The notes beneath the pieces were generated by a model that saw only the letters and a list, made by a program, of their open reading frames with translations, was not told where the DNA came from and did not search any database. This document shows, in pieces, positions 28,060-36,093 of a stretch of DNA of 64,000 nucleotides. The stretch comes from Blastopirellula sp. J2-11 (GTDB lineage Bacteria; Planctomycetota; Planctomycetia; Pirellulales; Pirellulaceae), in the NCBI RefSeq assembly GCF_024584705.1, contig NZ_CP097384.1, forward strand, positions 434,001 through 498,000. Reading direction: 5' to 3'. The position numbers were made by a program, and so were the translations under genes. The stretch's first letter is position 1; every line of letters begins with the position of its first letter.

Positions 28060-28929
28060 ATGTCTCGCTTTCGCACCTACTCGCCCGTTTGGGCATTGCT
28101 CGCCGTCTTGGCGATTTGCACGTCAGTCAGCGCTGAAGACGCGCCGAAAAAGCTGAAAGGCCTGCTGATTACCGGCGGCTGTTGTCACGACTATCCGAAC
28201 CAGGTGAAGATCATCACCGAAGGTCTCAGCCAACGAGTCAATATCGAATGGGACGTTGCGCTGACCGGCAGCGGCAAAGATATTAAAGTGCCGGTCTACG
28301 AAAATCATGATTGGATCAAGCCGTATGACGTGGTCGTGCATAACGAATGCTACGGCGACGTAACCGATGTTGATTTCGTCGAGGGAATCGTCAAAGCTCA
28401 CACCGAAACCGGCGTACCGGCGATCGTCGTTCACTGCTCGATGCACAGCTATCGCAATGCCGATACCGACGAGTGGCGCAAGCTGCTGGGCGTCACCTCG
28501 CGCAGCCATGAGAGCCATCACCCGATCGACGTGGTCACGCTGGCCTCTGATGATCCGATCATGACCGGCTTCCCCAAGGTCTGGAAGCGACCGGTCGCCG
28601 AGCTTTACAAGATCGAAAAGCAATGGCCCAAGATGAAGCCGCTCGCCCAAGCCTACGGCAAAGACACCAAGAAAGATCACACTGTCATCTGGACCAACCA
28701 GTACGGCAAAGCGAAAGTCTTTGGCACGACGCTCGGTCATCACAACGAAACGATGAACACCGACGAGTGGCTAGGAGTCGTCTCGCGCGGCATGCTCTGG
28801 ACGCTTGACGCGCTCAACGAAGACGGTACGCCGAAAGAAGGCTTCGCCGGAACCGGAGTCGCCGCGATCGACCTCTCGAAGCCGAATCCAGACGCCGGCA
28901 AATCGCCGAAACCGGCTAGTAAGAAGTAG
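28060..28929 (+). CDS. Secreted ThuA-domain protein
   Basis: 289 residues. Signal peptide to about residue 25. Single ThuA-like domain: GLLITGGCCHDYPNQVKIIT, DVVVHNECYGDVTD, VPAIVVHCSMHSYR and KVFGTTLGHHNETM. AAGGAGACG precedes the ATG at 28060 at good spacing. It probably forms an operon with the DUF1080-ThuA fusion gene, and a terminator follows it. A sugar-utilisation role is the usual assumption; the reaction is unproven. Confidence 0.93.
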   Translation: MSRFRTYSPVWALLAVLAICTSVSAEDAPKKLKGLLITGGCCHDYPNQVKIITEGLSQRVNIEWDVALTGSGKDIKVPVYENHDWIKPYDVVVHNECYGDVTDVDFVEGIVKAHTETGVPAIVVHCSMHSYRNADTDEWRKLLGVTSRSHESHHPIDVVTLASDDPIMTGFPKVWKRPVAELYKIEKQWPKMKPLAQAYGKDTKKDHTVIWTNQYGKAKVFGTTLGHHNETMNTDEWLGVVSRGMLWTLDALNEDGTPKEGFAGTGVAAIDLSKPNPDAGKSPKPASKK

Positions 28930-28945
28930 TCGTCAAACCACCAAG

Positions 28946-28976
28946 AAAGCCGCCGTCACCCGACCGCGGCTTTTTT
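28946..28976 (+). terminator. Rho-independent terminator
   Basis: Stem AAAGCCGC / GCGGCTTT (28946-28953 with 28966-28973), 12-base loop, run of six T, 16 bases after the ThuA stop. Confidence 0.85.
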
Positions 28977-28994
28977 ACTGCGCTAGAGCTCCCC

Positions 28995-29192
28995 TCTTCG
29001 TAGCCCGAAGCGCAAGCGAGGGAAATGCGATGGCAAGCAAATGTCGAAGCACGAGTGTCTAATGAATCACAGAGTCGGAATTTCGATCTGATTTCGTTAT
29101 TCGGGTTTACGTCATTGATTAGACATTAGGATTTAGAAATTCGTCATTTTATCCGATCGCATTTCCCTCGCTTGCGCTTCGGGCTACGAAGA
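28995..29192. repeat. REPIN/MITE-like element A with perfect 37-bp inverted repeats
   Basis: Left arm 28995-29031 and right arm 29156-29192 are perfect reverse complements of 37 bases. Core of the arm: GTAGCCCGAAGCGCAAGCGA. The 124-base centre is AT-richer and contains a smaller pair, GTCTAAT and ATTAGAC. No open frame. Related decayed pieces lie at 9758-9793 and 19315-19348. It sits between the ThuA terminator and the beta-helix gene. Confidence 0.9.
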
Positions 29193-29238
29193 ATGGGTGT
29201 TGAAGAACGTTCACCATTCCCTGCCTGGACCTTGTCGC

Positions 29239-30585
29239 ATGTCGCACCGTATCCGCCTGCCGTTGCTTTCGGCAACTCTGTTGTTTTGTCTCGCGACTTC
29301 CGCTGTCGCCCAATCCACCGTGCGCGACTTTGGAGCCAAAGGGGACGGCGTCGCCGATGACACGGCCGCGATTCAAAAGATGGTTGACTCCGGCGTGCAG
29401 TCGATTCACTTTCCCGCTGGCGTTTATCGACTCACCAAGACGATCTCCATTCAACTCAACGAGGTTGGTCCGGTCGCGATCAGCGGCGACGGGACGGCGA
29501 CCCTCAAGATGGAAGCGGCTGGCCCGGCTCTGCAACTGATCGGCACGCACGCCGGCACCGCTGCTCCGCAGACGGTCAAGCCGAACGTTTGGGAGAAACA
29601 GCGAACTCCGCTGATTGACGGACTCGAGATCGTCGGCGCTCATTCTGAAGCGGTCGGTATTGAAATCAACGGCGCGATGCAGCCGACGTTGACGCGACTC
29701 TCGGTTCGCAAATGCCTGCACGGCGTCGTCTTAACCGGCCGCAATCGAAACGTACTGGTCGGCGAGTGTCATCTGTACGAGAACAGCGGCGTTGGACTCT
29801 ATTTAATCGATCTCAATTTGCATCAGATCAACATCGCCAACAGCCACATCAGCTACAACGACGCAGGCGGCGTCGTGGTGCGAAATAGCGAGATCCGCAA
29901 TTTGCATATCGGCACATGCGACATCGAAGCGAATATGTCGGTCGAACACCCCGAAGCTGCGAACGTGCTGTTTGACGTCACCGCCGGATCGATGCGCGAA
30001 GCCGCGATCGTTGGCTGCACGATTCAACATTCGTCGGTTCCTGAGTGCGCCAATGTTCGTCTGCTGGGGCAACCCGAGATGCCGTACAAAGTGGGCCATG
30101 TCACGATCGCCGACAACGTCATGTGCGATGTGGCCTACAACATTGATCTGAAACATGCTCGTAGCGTGACGATCGTCGGCAACGCGCTGTTTCGCGCCAA
30201 AGAGGCGAGCATCCAGGCCGAGAACTGTTCGAACCTGGTGATCGGCGCCAACGTGCTGGACCGGATTCTCGACTATGGACCGGCCAACACCAACAATTCG
30301 GTTCGTCTGATCGATTGCCGTGACAGCACCATCCAAGGTCTGCACATCAACGGCGACGCTGACCCCGAGGCGGCGCTGAAATTGACGAATTGCTCCCGCA
30401 TCAACGTGCAAGGCTGCACGATCCTAGACGGCAAAAACTATGCGTTGTGGATCGATGGCGGCGAAAAAATCAGGCTCAGCGGCTGCTTGTTCGACGGACA
30501 AGGCGCCAGCAAGGCTATCCATAAAACAGGCGAAACGGAGAGCATCCAATTGGACGACGTGGCCAGTATTTCGGTCGAGAAGTAA
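29239..30585 (+). CDS. Secreted right-handed beta-helix protein
   Basis: 448 residues from the ATG at 29239, which begins the signal peptide (LPLLSATLLFCLATSAVAQS). The mature start VRDFGAKGDGVADDTAAIQK is the pectate-lyase-3/polygalacturonase-like opening, and the remainder has short repeats with stacked hydrophobic turns (HINGDADPEAALKLTNC, INVQGCTILDGKN). This predicts a parallel beta-helix of the polysaccharide lyase or epimerase kind. No catalytic residues can be named with confidence. In-frame codons upstream (to 29197) lack support. Confidence 0.9.
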   Translation: MSHRIRLPLLSATLLFCLATSAVAQSTVRDFGAKGDGVADDTAAIQKMVDSGVQSIHFPAGVYRLTKTISIQLNEVGPVAISGDGTATLKMEAAGPALQLIGTHAGTAAPQTVKPNVWEKQRTPLIDGLEIVGAHSEAVGIEINGAMQPTLTRLSVRKCLHGVVLTGRNRNVLVGECHLYENSGVGLYLIDLNLHQINIANSHISYNDAGGVVVRNSEIRNLHIGTCDIEANMSVEHPEAANVLFDVTAGSMREAAIVGCTIQHSSVPECANVRLLGQPEMPYKVGHVTIADNVMCDVAYNIDLKHARSVTIVGNALFRAKEASIQAENCSNLVIGANVLDRILDYGPANTNNSVRLIDCRDSTIQGLHINGDADPEAALKLTNCSRINVQGCTILDGKNYALWIDGGEKIRLSGCLFDGQGASKAIHKTGETESIQLDDVASISVEK

Positions 30586-30666
30586 TGAGCCCGGTCTTTG
30601 CGCGGCAGCGAAAGCGCGTATCATCGAAGGCCCACATTCGTTTCTTCCCGCAACCTCCAATCGACC

Positions 30667-31377
30667 GTGCCACAGCAAACTCGTATCGTTTCGCCTGGTC
30701 CAGCCGCCAACACTGTCCGAACGGCGGATGGTCAAGTTCTGACGCCGCCGGCCGATTGGTCGCTGCTGCCGCCGGGAGACGCCGGCCTAACGCGACGCGT
30801 GAAAGCGGCAGGCCCAACCTGGACGGTGCAGGAGAAGAAAGGACGCCGCATGTTCTCGCGCGGCGTGTTGGCGCCGACCGCCACAATTGCGGCGCAAAAA
30901 GCGCGGCTTGAGCAAGAGCGCTCGACCGACGCCTACGCCAAACGTCAAGCTTCGAGCGCCGCACGACGTGAAAAAGCACAAGGCGCCTACGTCGAAGATT
31001 TTCGGGGCGCCGTGTTGCAGTTTCTCCGTTTCGACAGTGGTCATCGTGCGATCGCCGATCGTCTCGCCGACGCAGTGACCGAGCATGCGACGCCGGTCGG
31101 CAGCGGCACCGTCGCGCGAACCAAGCGAATCCCGATCGAGCAGCGCGCCGAATCGGCGGTGATCGCTTGGCTGCGCCATCAAACGACCGCCTACGATCAC
31201 ATGAAGATCGAACGGGTCAAAGGAAAACGTCGGGAAGTGCGGCGGATGCTGGCCGAAGAATCACGCCGGTTGCTGACAAAATATCGTCGCGGAGAAGCGG
31301 TCAATCTGGCCGCTTGCCCGTTGGCCAAAGCATTGACCAGCAAGGGGACAGCGACTCGGTCGGCGCATTCCGAGTGA
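30667..31377 (+). CDS. DUF2293 protein
   Basis: 236 residues from a GTG at 30667; the start is uncertain since no ribosome binding site is evident. The conserved block near the C-terminus (TPVGSGTVARTKRIPIEQRA, then AVIAWLRHQTTAYDHMKIER and KGKRREVRRMLAE) matches the DUF2293 family. The protein is basic with an Arg/Lys-rich middle, compatible with nucleic-acid binding, but no role is established. It converges with epmB; a long inverted repeat fills the gap. Confidence 0.85.
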   Translation: MPQQTRIVSPGPAANTVRTADGQVLTPPADWSLLPPGDAGLTRRVKAAGPTWTVQEKKGRRMFSRGVLAPTATIAAQKARLEQERSTDAYAKRQASSAARREKAQGAYVEDFRGAVLQFLRFDSGHRAIADRLADAVTEHATPVGSGTVARTKRIPIEQRAESAVIAWLRHQTTAYDHMKIERVKGKRREVRRMLAEESRRLLTKYRRGEAVNLAACPLAKALTSKGTATRSAHSE

Positions 31378-31383
31378 CGTGCG

Positions 31384-31669
31384 TTCTTCGTAGCCCGAAA
31401 CGCGAGTTTTGAGGTTGCGCTCTTTGGCTGAACCGATTCCGGTTGGCCCGGATAGCTCCGCTATCGGGGCCGACGAAGTCGGTAAGAGGCATCGAACCGC
31501 GGTCGGACGAACTTCGGTGGTCACTATACCGTTGGAAATGGCGAAAAGCCCCTGAACTGCTTACCGGGAACCAAGGCCTCTTACGGCTGCGCCGCCCTGA
31601 TAGCGGAGCTATCCGGGCCAACCAGGGAAAAAGCGCAACCTCAAAACTCGCGTTTCGGGCTACGAAGAA
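31384..31669. repeat. Long nested inverted-repeat element B
   Basis: Outer arms 31384-31421 and 31632-31669 are perfect 38-base reverse complements. Inside them, 31442-31465 and 31599-31622 form a perfect 24-base pair, and 31482-31490 with 31576-31584 a 9-base pair, so the 286 bases can fold into one long interrupted hairpin. Arms share the GTAGCCCGAA start with element A. It exactly fills the gap between two convergent genes, 6 bases from each stop. Confidence 0.92.
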
Positions 31670-31675
31670 GAAGCG

Positions 31676-32716
31676 TTACGCGATGATCGTCTTGTTCGGC
31701 TCTCCGGCGATTTCTTCGACGTACCGTGGCACCGCATAGCCGGGTAGTCGCGCTCGCAGTTGGCGGATGAGATCGACTCCCCGCTCGCGCGGAACCTCGA
31801 AATGGGCGGCCCCTTTGACGCGATCGAGTTGGTGCAAGTAATAAGGGGTTACTCGCTGGTCGATGAGTCGCTCTGAAAGTTCGGCCAGCACGTCGACATC
31901 GTCGTTGACGCCGGCCAGCAGCACCGCCTGGTTGAGCACCATCACGCCGGCTTGGTTCAGTCGATCGATCGCGGCCAGAACCGGCAGATCGAGTTCTCGC
32001 GGGTGATTTGCATGGATAACGACAATCGGCGTCAGTCGCGTTCCGACCAACCACGAGAGAAGTTGATCGTTGATTCGCTGAGGAATCATGATCGGCAGAC
32101 GCGTATGAATGCGGATCCTCCGCAAGTGGGGAATCGCCGCAAGCTGCTGGGCCAATTGAGCCAAAGTCGCATCGGCCAGCGTGAGCGGATCCCCCCCGGA
32201 AAGCAAAACTTCCTGAATCGACGAATCGGCGGCCAAAGCGGCGACCGCCTCGCTCCAGGCGGCGACTCCGCTGGGAACCTCGGCATAGGGAAAGTGTCGC
32301 CGAAAGCAATAGCGGCAGTGGACGGCGCACGCGCCAGTGGTCACCAACAGCGCTCGGCCGGCGTACTTCTGTAACAAGCCAGGGGTTAAGACGGCCTGAT
32401 CGTCGCCAACAGGATCTGCCGTAAACCCTTGTGGTGAATCAAGTTCCTGCAAAACCGGCAAGACTTGAACCAACAGCGGATCGTGCGGGTCGCCAAGGGT
32501 CATTTTGGCGGCGAACTCGCGGGGGACGAACAACGGAAAGTCGCTCGCGGCGGCGATCGCCGCTTCTGTGCAGGCCGCAGGAAGTTGCAAAAGGCGGCAA
32601 AGTTCGGCCGGATCGCGCAGCGCCGCCTTCATCGCGTTTTGCCAACGGACCGGTTGCGGAAAATCGTTGGCCGAAGCGCTGCGGACAGGATCGCCAGAGG
32701 GAGTTACAATACGCAT
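31676..32716 (-). CDS. epmB: EF-P beta-lysylation radical SAM enzyme EpmB
   Basis: 346 residues. Radical SAM cluster motif at Cys130, Cys134 and Cys137 (CAVHCRYCFRR), SGGDPL loop, and the C-terminal EIAGEPNKT segment that holds the PLP-binding lysine in this family. Homologous to lysine 2,3-aminomutase, EpmB converts lysine to beta-lysine for attachment to elongation factor P. Consistent with this, efp starts 199 bases away on the opposite strand. No zinc-binding C-terminal extension of the catabolic aminomutase is present. ATG start at 32716 lacks a clear ribosome binding site. Confidence 0.95.
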   Translation of the reverse strand: MRIVTPSGDPVRSASANDFPQPVRWQNAMKAALRDPAELCRLLQLPAACTEAAIAAASDFPLFVPREFAAKMTLGDPHDPLLVQVLPVLQELDSPQGFTADPVGDDQAVLTPGLLQKYAGRALLVTTGACAVHCRYCFRRHFPYAEVPSGVAAWSEAVAALAADSSIQEVLLSGGDPLTLADATLAQLAQQLAAIPHLRRIRIHTRLPIMIPQRINDQLLSWLVGTRLTPIVVIHANHPRELDLPVLAAIDRLNQAGVMVLNQAVLLAGVNDDVDVLAELSERLIDQRVTPYYLHQLDRVKGAAHFEVPRERGVDLIRQLRARLPGYAVPRYVEEIAGEPNKTIIA

Positions 32717-32915
32717 TTTCGTATTCTATCAGCCAGTCATCTAAAGTTGGGGCGAGGAAAGAACTCCCCGGCCCAGATAGCCGGTTGCCAAAATCGAAAC
32801 GATCCCCGGCCCCGGCAGCGGCCGGTTTATTGGCGAGACGATCGTTCCCACATGTTGGCCGCCCCCCCGGGTTCATCGCCCCCGGAGCGACCTAAGTTTA
32901 CAGCGAGAACTAAAA

Positions 32916-33482
32916 GTGCAGTACGGTACCAGCGACTTCCGCAAAGGCTTGAAAGTCCAGATCGATGGCGAACCTTACCTGATGACGGAATGCAATTTCG
33001 TCAAACCGGGAAAAGGGAACGCTCTTTACAAATGCCGCCTACGAAATTTGATTCGCGGTTCGTCGCTTGATCGAACCTATCGCGGCGGTGAAACGCTGGA
33101 ATCGGCCGACGTTTCGGAAACCGACTGCCAGTTTTTGTACGCTCAAGGCGACAAGTTCGTCTTCATGGAAAACACGACATTTGAGCAGTACGAAATGACC
33201 AAGGAGCAGATCGACGACGCTTGGAAGTACCTGAAAGACGGCATGCAATGCATGGCGACTTTGTACAACGACTTTCCGATTACGATCAATCCGCCGATCC
33301 ATGTCGAGTTGGAAATCACCTACTGCGAACCGGGCGTTCGCGGCGATACGGCGACTAACGTTTCGAAGCCGGCGACGGTGGAAACAGGCGCCGAAATTTT
33401 GGTCCCTGCGTTTGTCAATCTCGGCGATGTGGTCCGCATCGATACGCGTACCGGCGATTATGTCGAGCGGGTCAAGAAATAA
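32916..33482 (+). CDS. efp: Translation elongation factor P
   Basis: 188 residues from a GTG at 32916. Typical KOW-like N-domain, central OB and C-terminal OB domains: FRKGLKVQIDGEPYLMTECN, the modification loop KPGKGNAL with Lys33 equivalent to E. coli Lys34, and the end VRIDTRTGDYVERVKK. It relieves ribosome stalling at polyproline. Divergent from epmB, which supplies beta-lysine in other bacteria. Confidence 0.97.
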   Translation: MQYGTSDFRKGLKVQIDGEPYLMTECNFVKPGKGNALYKCRLRNLIRGSSLDRTYRGGETLESADVSETDCQFLYAQGDKFVFMENTTFEQYEMTKEQIDDAWKYLKDGMQCMATLYNDFPITINPPIHVELEITYCEPGVRGDTATNVSKPATVETGAEILVPAFVNLGDVVRIDTRTGDYVERVKK

Positions 33483-33510
33483 GCGGGCAGCACAATCGAT
33501 CGCTTTTCAC

Positions 33511-33541
33511 CGACGTCCCGCTTCATAATCGGGACGTCGGG
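33511..33541 (+). other. Hairpin after efp
   Basis: An 11-bp perfect stem (33511-33521 with 33531-33541) and 9-base loop, without a T run. It lies 28 bases after efp and could slow or end transcription, or protect the mRNA 3' end. Confidence 0.5.
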
Positions 33542-33587
33542 CGACCGTCAACGAGCGGCCGTTCTCCTTCTTTTTAGGCTTCGCTTG

Positions 33588-34364
33588 ATGACTGACTCGA
33601 TGGAAACACGACTCGCCCAGATCGAACAAGCAATTCAGCCTCGGCGCGATGCGCTGCTATCGCATCCGATTTATGAACAGCTGACCGACGTCGACGCGCT
33701 GCGTAATTTTATGCAGCGGCACGTTTTCGCGGTGTGGGACTTCATGTCGCTGCTGAAAGCGCTGCAGCGCGAAGCAACCTGCGTTCACGTTCCCTGGACT
33801 CCGCGCGCCGATGGAGCCAGCTGTCGGCTGATCAACGAGATCGTGCTGGGAGAAGAGTGCGACGAAGATGGCCGCGGCGGCTATTGCAGCCACTTTGAGT
33901 TGTACCTGGACGCGATGCGTGACGTAGGCGCCAACGTCGAACCGGTAGAAGCGTTTATCCACATGGTCGCGGACGGCATTGATGTCGTTTCGGCCGGATT
34001 GCATGCGGCGCTGCCGCCTTCGGTCGATCAGTTTTTGATGCAGACTTTCGCATTGATCGATTCACGCAACCCGGCGGTTATCGCTGCTGGATTCACCTTC
34101 GGCCGCGAAGATCTGCTGCCAGGCGTCTTCCAGAAACTGGTCGAGCGGATCAATATCGAAAGCCACGGAAAAGCGGACCGCTTCCTCTATTACTTGCATC
34201 GGCACATCGAGTTGGACGGCGATCAACATGGCCCCTTGTCGCGTCGACTGCTCGGGCAAATTTGCGGCGCTGACGACGCCAAATGGAACGCGGCGCAGCA
34301 TGCGGCCGAAATGGCGCTCGACGCGCGACTGGAACTATGGAACGGCATGGTCTCGGGTCACTAA
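33588..34364 (+). CDS. DUF3050 protein (heme-oxygenase-like fold)
   Basis: 258 residues from the ATG at 33588. Motifs HPIYEQLTDVDALRNFMQRH, FAVWDFMSLLKALQREATCV and INEIVLGEE with the His/Glu-rich helices are typical of DUF3050, an all-helical family related by fold to heme oxygenase and metal-dependent oxidases. The metal ligands would be among Glu and His in EIVLGEE, HFELY and HRHIELDGDQHG. No experimental role that I know of. Confidence 0.9.
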   Translation: MTDSMETRLAQIEQAIQPRRDALLSHPIYEQLTDVDALRNFMQRHVFAVWDFMSLLKALQREATCVHVPWTPRADGASCRLINEIVLGEECDEDGRGGYCSHFELYLDAMRDVGANVEPVEAFIHMVADGIDVVSAGLHAALPPSVDQFLMQTFALIDSRNPAVIAAGFTFGREDLLPGVFQKLVERINIESHGKADRFLYYLHRHIELDGDQHGPLSRRLLGQICGADDAKWNAAQHAAEMALDARLELWNGMVSGH

Positions 34365-34465
34365 GCGGATCCGCTAGCATCGCCCAAGAATCGCTCTGGT
34401 CGGTTTTCGTCACATCGTCTACGATGGCCGACCCTAGCCAAATTGCGACGTTTTTTCGTCGTTGG

Positions 34466-34747
34466 CTAGAAACCAATGATGAGTGAGGTGATCACCGCGA
34501 TGACGCCGAGCAGTCCCAGAGCAACCCACCAGAAGCTCTGATTGCTCCACGGCGAATGGTGGTGAAACAAGTACTCGCCGCAGTGTGGACAAACGTCGGC
34601 TTCGCTATAGATTTCGCCGCCGCACTGGGGACAGTGATCAAGATAGTCGTCTGGATCGTCGCTCGGCAGATCGTCGTCAGTCCAGGCTTCATCGTCGACG
34701 AAGGATTCGTCGTCGTCATCAAAATCATCTTCGTCCCAACGGCTCAC
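34466..34747 (-). CDS. Small zinc ribbon membrane protein with acidic N-terminus
   Basis: 93 residues from a GTG at 34747 with GAGG upstream. The first 35 residues are almost all Asp and Glu. A zinc ribbon follows (CPQC then CPHC, spaced 15 apart). A C-terminal helix (WWVALGLLGVIAVITSLIIGF) anchors it in the membrane with the ribbon in the cytoplasm if the positive-inside rule holds. Function unknown. It is divergent from the LysM gene. Confidence 0.85.
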   Translation of the reverse strand: MSRWDEDDFDDDDESFVDDEAWTDDDLPSDDPDDYLDHCPQCGGEIYSEADVCPHCGEYLFHHHSPWSNQSFWWVALGLLGVIAVITSLIIGF

Positions 34748-34843
34748 GATATTACCTCACTATCTTTGGTCGGCGATCCGGCTTGGCCGAGTTGAGTAAT
34801 TTTTCAGATAACAGAGTGCGATTTCGTCAAGGAGGACGAAAAC

Positions 34844-36070
34844 GTGGAAACCATCAAAACCGCATGCATGGTAATCGTCTTGATGGCGGTTGCTTACGGC
34901 GTCTACCACCATCTTAATCAACCAGAGGAGTCGGCTCCCAAGTTGGAGATCGAAGGAATAGCGAGCGGCGACATCGCTCCTAGTTTCTCCGGGGCTCCTT
35001 CGCCGGGCGGAGCTATCGCTCCCTCTTTCACAGCAAGTCAATCATCGCCCGCCGGCGATCTGACGTCGCTGGAGACGGCGCCGCCGTTGGGAGCCTCCTC
35101 AACGTCGCTCGCAGCCGGTCACGATTATTCCGCGGGTCACGACCATGCAGCCGATCATGATCGACATCTGCCGTTGATCGAAGCGCAACCGGTCAGTCAA
35201 AACAATCTCGCTGAATCGCCGGCGCCTCGCCAACCGCCGGCGATGTCGACTTATGGTTCGTCTTCGTACGAGAACTCGTCGTATGACGCCGTCGTATCCG
35301 ATGATCCCGCTTCCGCCTATGCGGCGGCCAGTTCCGACAACGCCAGTTACGGCGGCATGGAAGCGCGGCCTGCATCGGCCAACATGCGTCCAAGTTTTGA
35401 ATCAGACTGGCGAATGGCGCAAACGCAATTAGAACAAAATCAATGGTCCGAGGCGCTGCGCACGCTCACGCCTTGGCGAGGACGCGCCGAGTTGACGACG
35501 GAACAAAGCGAACAGTTGAATCTGCTGCTCAGTCAGTTGGCCGGCAGCGTCGTCTATTCGACTGAACACTTGTTGTCGGATCCGTATCTGGTGCAGCGCG
35601 GCGAATCGCTGAGCGAAATTGCCGCCAAACATCAAGTTCCGACAATCCTGCTGCAACGAATCAACGGCATCTCGAATCCTGAACTGCTTTCCGCCAATGA
35701 ACGTTTGAAAGTCATGCAGGGCCCCTTTTCTGCGACCGTCAGTCTGGCGAGTCGCGAAATGACCCTCACGATTGATGGTTGCTTCGCCGGCAAGTTTCCG
35801 GTGACGATCGTCGATGCGGGAGCAGTTCAACCGGGCGAACATCAAGTGGTTCGCAAAGAAGATCCAGCCGACCGCTATGGCGCTCAACAAAGTTCCTACG
35901 GTCAAGTCAGCGGCGGCAGCTTGGGCCAACACGCGGTCTATTTGGACGGCGGCGTCACGCTGCACGGCGAAACAAGCGGAGCCGCTGGGTCGATCCAATT
36001 GAGTCCACGCGACGCCGAAGACTTGTTTGGCATCCTTTCGGTCGGGTCCAAAGTAACGATTCGTCGCTAA
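34844..36070 (+). CDS. LysM protein with degenerate L,D-transpeptidase-like domain
   Basis: 408 residues from a GTG at 34844 after AAGGAGG. N-terminal membrane anchor (ACMVIVLMAVAYGVY) and a long Ser/Ala/His-rich spacer (about 30-190). A LysM domain at about 247-293 (YLVQRGESLSEIAAKHQVPT) should bind peptidoglycan. The C-terminal 110 residues resemble a YkuD L,D-transpeptidase up to the motif, where the family has HG...SHGCIR and this protein has HGETSGAAGSIQLS with Ser383 in place of the catalytic Cys and Gln for Arg. It is probably not a working transpeptidase; a peptidoglycan-binding or structural role is likely. Confidence 0.85.
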   Translation: METIKTACMVIVLMAVAYGVYHHLNQPEESAPKLEIEGIASGDIAPSFSGAPSPGGAIAPSFTASQSSPAGDLTSLETAPPLGASSTSLAAGHDYSAGHDHAADHDRHLPLIEAQPVSQNNLAESPAPRQPPAMSTYGSSSYENSSYDAVVSDDPASAYAAASSDNASYGGMEARPASANMRPSFESDWRMAQTQLEQNQWSEALRTLTPWRGRAELTTEQSEQLNLLLSQLAGSVVYSTEHLLSDPYLVQRGESLSEIAAKHQVPTILLQRINGISNPELLSANERLKVMQGPFSATVSLASREMTLTIDGCFAGKFPVTIVDAGAVQPGEHQVVRKEDPADRYGAQQSSYGQVSGGSLGQHAVYLDGGVTLHGETSGAAGSIQLSPRDAEDLFGILSVGSKVTIRR

Positions 36071-36093
36071 CCCTTGAGGACTTCGCCAGACAA

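Noticed and set aside
28996-29192. Insertion sequence
   Set aside because: The element is about 200 bases with no transposase frame; a non-autonomous repeat fits better.
33511-33541. Rho-independent terminator of efp
   Set aside because: Strong stem but no T run; listed only as a hairpin.
35779-36093. N-terminal extension of the ion-channel frame
   Set aside because: Arg/Ser-rich composition, antisense-like overlap with the LysM gene, no start signal.
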